Assembly: GCA_003484865.1 (NCBI GenBank)
Contig: DMZT01000029.1
Span: 1-7,518, forward strand
Source of the DNA: Stenotrophomonas sp.
Lineage (GTDB): Bacteria; Pseudomonadota; Gammaproteobacteria; Xanthomonadales; Xanthomonadaceae
DNA length: 7,518 bases
Reading direction: 5' to 3'
Shown piece by piece: positions 1-4,334 of this stretch (its first letter is position 1; the number at the start of each line of letters is the position of its first letter). The position numbers were made by a program, and so were the translations under genes. The notes below the pieces were generated by a model. That model was not told the origin of the DNA and searched no databases. It saw nothing but the letters and a program-made list of their open reading frames with translations.

Positions 1-15
1 ACGCTCTTCCGATCT
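1..15. other. Illumina TruSeq adapter remnant at contig end
   Basis: The first 15 bases, ACGCTCTTCCGATCT, are identical to the 3' end of the Illumina TruSeq universal adapter; on the minus strand they read AGATCGGAAGAGCGT, the usual adapter read-through. The tonB reading frame is sensible up to base 16 (…Pro-Leu-Glu) and then runs into the adapter. This is sequencing residue, not genomic DNA, and it marks a contig end. Residues translated from these bases should be dropped. Confidence 0.95.
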
Positions 16-277
16 CCAGCGGCTCGGGCTCGGGCATGACCTCTTCAGGGGTCACCTCCGGCTCGGGCTCGGGCTCCGGTGGGGGCGGCGGCGGTGGCGG
101 CGGCAACATCACCATTGGGATCTCGGCCACGGGCCGGCGCGTACTGGCGGTGTCCTTGAACAGCAGGTACCAGAGGAGCAACGCCACGGCCGCCAGGCCG
201 ACGAGCAACGCCGCCACGGGCCACCAGCGGCGCCACGCGGGCACGCTGTCACCGCTGCGGGAGTGGAGGGAAGTCAC
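16..277 (-). CDS. tonB: TonB-like energy transducer, N-terminal part only (cut by contig end)
   Basis: This is the N-terminal 87 residues of a TonB-family protein, which carries energy from the ExbB/ExbD motor across the periplasm to outer-membrane partners. The GTG at 277 is chosen as start: it lies 4 bases after the exbD stop, with AGGGG at 289-285 seven bases upstream, and no in-frame ATG precedes it. Residues 1-17 are a short cytoplasmic segment ending in Arg-Arg, 18-40 are one hydrophobic anchor (WWPVAALLVGLAAVALLLWY and on), and from 59 there are nine consecutive prolines followed by Glu-Pro repeats, the usual periplasm-spanning type. The C-terminal domain that contacts receptors is missing because the contig ends in adapter sequence. 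The anchor has neither the His nor the Ser typical of E. coli TonB (His20, Ser16); the only His is residue 5, outside the membrane. Position after exbD makes TonB far more likely than TolA, which has Ala/Lys-rich helices. Confidence 0.85.
56..103 (-). repeat. Poly-proline and Glu-Pro low-complexity tract in tonB
   Basis: Codons 59-67 of tonB give nine prolines in a row (77-103), written with mixed CCG/CCA/CCC codons. Codons 68-74 (56-76) give alternating Glu-Pro from GAGCCC-type hexanucleotides. A second short Glu-Pro run lies at about 20-34. Such tracts form the stiff periplasmic rod of TonB proteins. At DNA level this is a G/C-only repeat that may vary in length between strains and is hard to assemble, which may help explain why the contig stops here. 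Confidence 0.8.
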
Positions 278-281
278 GCCC

Positions 282-695
282 TCACCCCTGCACTTTGCCG
301 GTGACCAGGCCGACCTGGGTCAGCTCGATCTTGCGCAGCAGGTCGAGCACTTCGACCACACGCGCGTACTGCACCTGCGCATCGCCGCGCACGATCACCG
401 GGATATCCGGATTCAGTGCCTTCTCCGTGCGCAGGCGATCCTCCAGCTCGGCCAGGCTGACCGGGTAGGCGTCCAGGAAGATCTGGCCGGCGTTGTCGAC
501 CGTGATCGCCTTGGTCTTGGGCTTCTCCAGCGCCATGCTGGAACTGGCCTTCGGCAGGTTGACCTCGATCCCGGGAATGGTGGCGTTGCTGGTGAGGATG
601 AAGATCACCAGCACCACCAGCAGCACGTCCACGAACGGGGTGACGTTGATGCCTTTCTCGCGTTTCTTGATGCCGAACCGCTTTGCCCTGGCCAT
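282..695 (-). CDS. exbD: ExbD/TolR-family biopolymer transport protein
   Basis: This is a 137-residue ExbD-type protein, the normal family length (about 135-145). ExbD is the inner-membrane partner of ExbB; its single transmembrane helix carries the aspartate needed for proton-driven work, and its periplasmic domain acts on TonB. Residues 1-15 are a short basic cytoplasmic tail, 16-37 contain the family signature INVTPFVDVLLVVLVIFIL with Asp23 matching Asp25 of E. coli ExbD, and 40-137 form the periplasmic domain (LPKASSS, then ITVDNAGQIFLD, IPVIVRGDAQVQYARVVEVLD and KIELTQVGLVT). The ATG at 695 is chosen because the signature starts at once after it and AGGAG (706-702) is six bases upstream; an ATG at 845 would add a meaningless extension overlapping the previous gene. 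Ten bases separate it from the upstream stop, and tonB follows after four. TolR is the alternative, but the tonB next door favours ExbD. Confidence 0.95.
   Translation of the reverse strand: MARAKRFGIKKREKGINVTPFVDVLLVVLVIFILTSNATIPGIEVNLPKASSSMALEKPKTKAITVDNAGQIFLDAYPVSLAELEDRLRTEKALNPDIPVIVRGDAQVQYARVVEVLDLLRKIELTQVGLVTGKVQG
285..289 (-). promoter_or_regulatory. Ribosome binding site for tonB (supports the GTG start)
   Basis: AGGGG at 289-285, inside the last codons of exbD, sits seven bases before the GTG at 277. It supports GTG as the start and implies that tonB translation is coupled to exbD, whose stop is at 284-282. Confidence 0.5.
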
Positions 696-701
696 GGTGA
701 T

Positions 702-706
702 CTCCT
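702..706 (-). promoter_or_regulatory. Ribosome binding site of exbD, overlapping the upstream stop codon
   Basis: AGGAG at 706-702 lies six bases before the exbD ATG (695). Its first A is the last base of the upstream TGA stop (708-706), so ribosomes finishing the ExbB-like fusion stop on the exbD binding site. It decides the exbD start against the in-frame ATG at 845. Confidence 0.75.
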
Positions 707-2517
707 CAGGCCAGTACCGGGCGCGCTGCGGCGGCCGGTGCGGTGCGGTCGAACTCTTCGGCCAGGCGCGCGGTGAACTCGTCGACGAACACCGACATGT
801 CCGCCGCGATCGCTTCAGCGCGCGAGGCCAGCCAGTTGTAGCCAAACAGCGCCGGGATCGCGACGCCCAGACCGGCCGCCGTACACAGCAGGGCCGCCGC
901 CATGCCCGGGGCCACCGAGTTGATGTCCACCGCGCCGGCCATCGCCGCCACCGCGAACACCAGCATGATGCCGATCACGGTGCCGAACAGGCCGATGTAC
1001 GGCGCGCCTTCGATCGTGGTGGACAGCCAGTTCATGCGCTTGGACATGCGCTCGGTCTCGCGCGTGACTTCGGCATCCATCGAGGCGCGGATCGAGGTGA
1101 TCGCCGCGGCGGTGAGGCCATGGTGGTGCGAGCCGCGCCCGTCCATTTCTTCCATGGCGATGCGGTACAGCCGCCACAGCGTGGAGTTGTCGCGGATCTG
1201 CGGGGCCAAACTGCCGGTGCGTTCCAGCGCCTGCAGCGAGGCGACCGGTGCACCGGTGACCTTCTTGTACTGGGCGGTGAAGGCCTCGTTGGCCTTGGCC
1301 ACGGTGCCGAAGTAGCGGCTCTTGGCGATCATGATCGCCCACGACAGCAGCAGCATCAGGCCCAGCACGATCACCACCACCCAGGCATCGACCGGCATCG
1401 CCTTGAGGATGAAACCGAAGTGGCTCACACCCGCCGACTGCTCGTCTTCGCCGAAGGCGATCAGGCGCGATTCGGCACCCTGCGCGGTGGCATCGGCCAG
1501 CAGTGCAGTGGCCGGGCGTGCCACCTTGGACACACGCACTTCATCGATTACACCGAGGAACGGCTGCGCGGCCGGAATGGCAGCCGCATCGCCCGCCGCA
1601 CCCGCGGCGGGTGCATCGCCACCGAGCAAGGCCTCACCGGTGAAGGCCGGCAGGCCGGTGGCCAGACGCACTGCTTCGCGGCCGGCGACGTACAGGATCA
1701 CCGCATTCTCGGTGCTGGACACCGCCACGTGTGCCCACTGGCCCGCCACCAGCGCCGGAATCGGCTGGCTGCGCTGGTCGTTGACGCGCACGTAAGGCAC
1801 GCCGTTGTCGAGGCCAACGAGGAAGACGTTGCCGCCCTCGCGGCGGGCGTAGATCGCCTGGTCCGGGCCGAGCTGGTCCGGTTTGATCCAGGCAGAGACG
1901 GTCATCGCACCGTTGGCGGCAACGGCGAGTGACGGCGCACCGGGCAGATGCAGCGGCGCACCGGCCAGCTGGGCACCGCGGCCGATGATCGCGCCGTCTG
2001 CGGGCTTGAACTCACCGGTGAGCGTGTTGACGTACGCCGTGGTGTCACGTGCCTCGGTGCCGCTGTCGGCGAAGTGGTAGACCGCGCTGTAGTCTGGATC
2101 GAACACGCGCTGGCCATTGGCCGCCGCCGGCGCACCGGCGTTGCCGTAGTACATCCAGATCGTCTGCGCTGCAGTGCCACTGAGCGTAGGCACATCCACC
2201 CAGATCAGGGCCATGCCCAGCGCCGCGTCGTACTGCTCCACCTGGTGGTTGAGCACGGTGTGGCCATCGGCACCGATGAAGCGCAGGTCGTTGCCGCCCT
2301 CGGCAACACCATCGAACGCGAAGTTGCCGGTGTGCAGGCGGATGAGCACGGGGGTGCGCCCGAGATTGCCGCCCAGGGCGGCACCGTTGGGGCTGGCATC
2401 GAGCGTGATCGGTTTGCGGTACTTCCAATCGGCCTGCCACCACGCGGTTTCCGCGTGGGCGACGCCGAGCGTGGACATGCTCAGACAGAACAACAACAGG
2501 GCAAGAAGGCGTTGCAT
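706..2517 (-). CDS. DUF2341-LamG-MotA/TolQ/ExbB fusion: ExbB-like proton channel with a periplasmic binding region
   Basis: 603 residues, far longer than ordinary ExbB (~240). Residues 1-22 are a signal peptide (cleavage after AHA). About 25-135 is a DUF2341 domain (WKYRKPITLD near its start, LIWVDVP and IWMYYGN near its end). About 140-335 is a LamG/concanavalin-A-like fold (YSAVYHF, MTVSAWIKPD at 205-214, WAHVAVSS at 261-268, IDEVRVSKVARP at 324-335). Then come TM1 at ~377-398, a ~105-residue cytoplasmic loop, TM2 at ~505-526 (GAPYIGLFGTVIGIM) and TM3 at ~536-560 (VAPGMAAALLCT…AIPALFGYN). ExbB has its N-terminus in the periplasm, so the signal peptide and outer domains agree in topology. 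Thr513 and Thr546 match E. coli ExbB Thr148 and Thr181 at the same 33-residue spacing, but Ala541 stands where Glu176 is expected. GGAG at 2530-2527 precedes the ATG by nine bases. It lies 37 bases after tpsB and 10 before exbD. The motor role is well supported; the ligand of the outer domains is unknown. Confidence 0.92.
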   Translation of the reverse strand: MQRLLALLLFCLSMSTLGVAHAETAWWQADWKYRKPITLDASPNGAALGGNLGRTPVLIRLHTGNFAFDGVAEGGNDLRFIGADGHTVLNHQVEQYDAALGMALIWVDVPTLSGTAAQTIWMYYGNAGAPAAANGQRVFDPDYSAVYHFADSGTEARDTTAYVNTLTGEFKPADGAIIGRGAQLAGAPLHLPGAPSLAVAANGAMTVSAWIKPDQLGPDQAIYARREGGNVFLVGLDNGVPYVRVNDQRSQPIPALVAGQWAHVAVSSTENAVILYVAGREAVRLATGLPAFTGEALLGGDAPAAGAAGDAAAIPAAQPFLGVIDEVRVSKVARPATALLADATAQGAESRLIAFGEDEQSAGVSHFGFILKAMPVDAWVVVIVLGLMLLLSWAIMIAKSRYFGTVAKANEAFTAQYKKVTGAPVASLQALERTGSLAPQIRDNSTLWRLYRIAMEEMDGRGSHHHGLTAAAITSIRASMDAEVTRETERMSKRMNWLSTTIEGAPYIGLFGTVIGIMLVFAVAAMAGAVDINSVAPGMAAALLCTAAGLGVAIPALFGYNWLASRAEAIAADMSVFVDEFTARLAEEFDRTAPAAAARPVLA

Positions 2518-2526
2518 GGACGGTAT

Positions 2527-2530
2527 CTCC
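2527..2530 (-). promoter_or_regulatory. Ribosome binding site of the ExbB-like fusion gene
   Basis: GGAG at 2530-2527 lies nine bases before the ATG at 2517, in the 37-base gap after tpsB. The gap holds no hairpin with a T run, so readthrough from tpsB is expected. The site fixes a start that gives a complete signal peptide. Confidence 0.6.
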
Positions 2531-2554
2531 GGAAAATGCTTGGGAAAGTCAGGC

Positions 2555-4066
2555 TCAGTAGCTGGCGCCGACGCTCAGGTGCAGGCGGTTGGCATCTTTG
2601 GTCGTGGTCGGGCCGTCGCGCAGCGTCCGGCCGTAGTCGAAGCGGAGGTTGTAGTGCTCACCGATGCGCAGGCTGCTGCCCACGCCGATGGCGCTCATCG
2701 CGGCGCTGTCGGCCTGCTCAGGCAGCGGCCGGCGCAGGCCCAGCCAGGCGCCATCGAGGAAGCCGTAGAAGCGCCAGTCCTGCAGGCCCCACAGGCCAAG
2801 CGGACGCGTGCGCCATTCCAGCGTGGCCAACGCGCCGTAATCGCCGATGCCTTCGGCCGAGCGGTAGCCGCGGGTGGTGAACATGCCGCCGGCAGCGAAC
2901 TGCTCGCCGGAGACCAGCGGCTGGTCAGTCATCTGCGCCGAAAGCCGCGCGAACCACTGCGCACCACTCTCCAGCGTGTAGGTATCACTCAGCTCCAGCT
3001 TGAGCGCGAAGAAGCTGGGATCGGCATACGCGCGCTTCCAGTCGAACTCGTCATCGGTACTGCCATAGCCGAACAGGCTGCGCGCACCGAACACCGCCTG
3101 CACGCCCACATTGAGCTGGTGCTTGGTGCCCTGGCGGAAGCCGCTGTAGGCCACGGTGACCGGCGCGTATTTGAGCGGGGCGAAGTCCGAGGCCTGGCCG
3201 ACCATCGCCACCGATTCGTCCAGGTCCTTGAAGTCGACACCGGCCGAGAGCTGGTGCCACCAGGCGCCCGTCATCGGGAAGGTGTGGCTGAGCTTGACGC
3301 CGACCGCGTGGCCCTTGCCGGTGACATTGGTCTGGCCGGTGGACACCACGTTGCTGTCGGAGCGGTAGCCGGAGAAATCCAGCATCCAGTCCGGGCTGCC
3401 CAGCGGCAGACCGTAGGCACCGGACCACACGTTGGCCTGGTCCAGGTCCTGCGGCGCGGCGAAGAACGTCAGCGAGGCGGTGTGCTCGCGCTGCCAGAGG
3501 TTGTCGTGGCCGACCGTGAGGATGCTGCGCAGTGGCTCGGTGTCCACGCTGTGGTCGTTGTTGAGCGTGGCGCTGTAGCGCCAGGGGGACGTGTCATCGA
3601 CCTTGAGCTCCACATCCATCGTGCCCTCAGCGGCGCCGGGCTTGACCAGCGGCACCACCTGACGCTTGCCGCCTCGGTTGAGTTCGGTCAGCTGCGCCTG
3701 CGCGCGTTCGAAGTCCGGCACGGCGCCGGCCTGCAGCGCCGGCACGCGCTCGGCCAGGCGCGCGGGATCGTTGTGCTCGGCCCCGACCACCTTGACCTGG
3801 CCGATGCGGGTCTCGGTGACCTGCAGGATCACCACGCCACCGCTGACCTGCTGCTCGGGCAGATCCACATACACAGACTGGTAGCCCTTGCCCTGGTAGG
3901 CCGACTGCAGCGCCACGCGCGCCGCTTCGACATCCTGCAGGGTGCGGTCCGGGCCGAGATGCGGGGAGACCGCCTGCTCGATATCGCGCGCGCCGAGCAC
4001 GGTGTTGCCGCGCACCAGGTACTCGTTGATGTTGACGCGGGCAGCCGGGGCGGCCGCGGCCGCCAT
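2555..4066 (-). CDS. TpsB two-partner secretion transporter (ShlB/FhaC/HecB family), coordinates from the first in-frame ATG
   Basis: This outer-membrane beta-barrel of the Omp85/TpsB superfamily recognises its TpsA partner in the periplasm and moves it to the cell surface. Numbered from the ATG at 4066 (503 residues): 11-86 is POTRA 1 (VNINEYLVRGNTVLGARDIE … GVVILQVTE), about 87-157 is POTRA 2 (IGQVKVVG … VELKVDD), and about 161-503 is a barrel of ~340 residues, as in FhaC. TTRGY at 397-401 matches the conserved RGY motif of loop 6, and FLDGA at 436-440 sits where FhaC-type proteins have FxDxG, with Ala in place of the last Gly. The protein ends in Tyr, as usual for outer-membrane barrels. 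The ATG at 4066 has no ribosome binding site and would leave no signal peptide; the true N-terminus must lie upstream, where an in-frame signal peptide without a standard start is found (next entry). TpsA is immediately upstream, the ExbB-like gene 37 bases downstream. Family assignment is firm; the start is not. Confidence 0.93.
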   Translation of the reverse strand: MAAAAAPAARVNINEYLVRGNTVLGARDIEQAVSPHLGPDRTLQDVEAARVALQSAYQGKGYQSVYVDLPEQQVSGGVVILQVTETRIGQVKVVGAEHNDPARLAERVPALQAGAVPDFERAQAQLTELNRGGKRQVVPLVKPGAAEGTMDVELKVDDTSPWRYSATLNNDHSVDTEPLRSILTVGHDNLWQREHTASLTFFAAPQDLDQANVWSGAYGLPLGSPDWMLDFSGYRSDSNVVSTGQTNVTGKGHAVGVKLSHTFPMTGAWWHQLSAGVDFKDLDESVAMVGQASDFAPLKYAPVTVAYSGFRQGTKHQLNVGVQAVFGARSLFGYGSTDDEFDWKRAYADPSFFALKLELSDTYTLESGAQWFARLSAQMTDQPLVSGEQFAAGGMFTTRGYRSAEGIGDYGALATLEWRTRPLGLWGLQDWRFYGFLDGAWLGLRRPLPEQADSAAMSAIGVGSSLRIGEHYNLRFDYGRTLRDGPTTTKDANRLHLSVGASY

Positions 4067-4182
4067 CGGGGCAGCGACGGCGTCGGCATCGGCAGGCGCG
4101 GTCTGCGCGTTGGCCAGCGAGATCGCGCAGAGCAGGCCCAGTGGCAGGGATGCCCGTGCCAGCGCCGGGGAGATTAAGACAT
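4067..4182 (-). other. Signal-peptide-coding 5' end of tpsB with no usable start codon (apparent 1-base frame break)
   Basis: The tpsB frame stays open upstream of 4066 to a TGA at 4195-4193 and encodes a good signal peptide: from a CTG at 4162 it would read MARASLPLGLLCAISLANA followed by Gln, with an ANA cleavage site, then an Ala/Pro-rich stretch before POTRA 1. No in-frame ATG, GTG or TTG exists here. An ATG at 4182-4180, with GAGAAG (4194-4189) six bases before it, is one base out of frame and reads Met-Ser-stop (ATG TCT TAA). One more T in the TT at 4177-4176 (ATG TCT TTA ATC) would join it to the signal peptide as MSLISPALARASLPL. The possibilities are a sequence error, a true or phase-variable frameshift, or a CTG start at 4162. 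Confidence 0.65.
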
Positions 4183-4334
4183 CAGTGGCTTCTCAATGCG
4201 GAAAGGGATTCAGATGCGCAGGAGGTGAGCGTGCGCAACGGCGGTAACAGCGCCGTTGCACCGGCAAGGCAGTTGCGTGCGCGCGCATGGCGTTGGCCAC
4301 GCGCGCTGGCCAGAGGCAGGAAAGACGTCGTCAT
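4182..4334 (-). CDS. Possible small ORF (50 codons) bridging tpsA and tpsB
   Basis: I do not recognise the product. The frame starts at ATG 4334-4332, whose A is the last base of the tpsA TGA (4336-4334), and ends with TGA 4184-4182, whose last A is the first base of the presumed tpsB ATG. Both joints are TGATG, the layout of translationally coupled genes, and the frame fills the gap exactly. The predicted peptide starts MTTSFLPLASARGQRHARAR, is Ala/Arg/Leu/Ser-rich and basic, holds two cysteines, and has no convincing membrane segment or domain. G/C at third positions is clearly lower than in the flanking genes (about 33 of 49 codons), which argues against a long-conserved protein. It may be a leader that carries ribosomes from tpsA to tpsB rather than a functional protein. 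From memory, P. aeruginosa also has a gene between pdtA and pdtB (PA0691), but I see no basis for claiming homology. Confidence 0.35.
   Translation of the reverse strand: MTTSFLPLASARGQRHARARNCLAGATALLPPLRTLTSCASESLSALRSH
4189..4194 (-). promoter_or_regulatory. Likely original ribosome binding site of tpsB
   Basis: GAGAAG at 4194-4189 lies six bases upstream of the ATG at 4182. It is the only Shine-Dalgarno-like sequence near the 5' end of tpsB and is the main reason to think ATG 4182 was the original start. That ATG now opens only a two-codon frame. Confidence 0.4.
4281..4306 (-). other. Strong hairpin in the tpsA-tpsB junction, no U-tract
   Basis: On the minus strand GCGCGCGTGG (4306-4297) pairs with CCATGCGCGC (4290-4281) across the 6-base loop CCAACG, giving ten consecutive pairs of which one is G·U. 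No T-run follows (the next bases are GCACGCAACT), so it is not an intrinsic terminator. Its place between a very large exoprotein gene and the transporter gene suits a role in mRNA processing or stability, or in partly limiting readthrough so that the two proteins are made in different amounts. Chance pairing in G/C-rich DNA is possible. Confidence 0.5.

Noticed and set aside
45..236. Minus-strand 63-codon ATG frame in the tonB region
   Set aside because: It is out of frame with the TonB anchor and proline tract; the GTG-started frame from 277 gives the convincing TonB N-terminus.
36..776. Plus-strand frame beginning with Ser/Gly repeats
   Set aside because: The Gly-rich start is the reverse complement of the tonB proline/Glu-Pro codons; the rest is the shadow of exbD.
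696..845. Longer exbD start at the ATG at 845
   Set aside because: It would add 50 residues overlapping the C-terminus of the ExbB-like protein; the ATG at 695 has its own AGGAG and gives a standard ExbD length.
493..1932. Plus-strand open frame (479 codons) opposite exbD and the ExbB-like gene
   Set aside because: Antisense shadow; the minus-strand frames carry clear ExbD and ExbB motifs.
2518..2554. Promoter or terminator in the gap between tpsB and the ExbB-like gene
   Set aside because: Only 37 bases, with a ribosome binding site but no hairpin and no recognisable -35/-10 pair.
2174..4177. Long plus-strand open frame (667 codons) opposite tpsB and the ExbB-like gene
   Set aside because: It is antisense to well-supported genes, its translation is Arg/Ala/His/Gly-rich with no recognisable domain, and G/C-rich codon bias commonly leaves such frames open on the other strand.
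4281..4306. Intrinsic terminator between tpsA and tpsB
   Set aside because: The hairpin is strong but no T-run follows on the transcribed strand.
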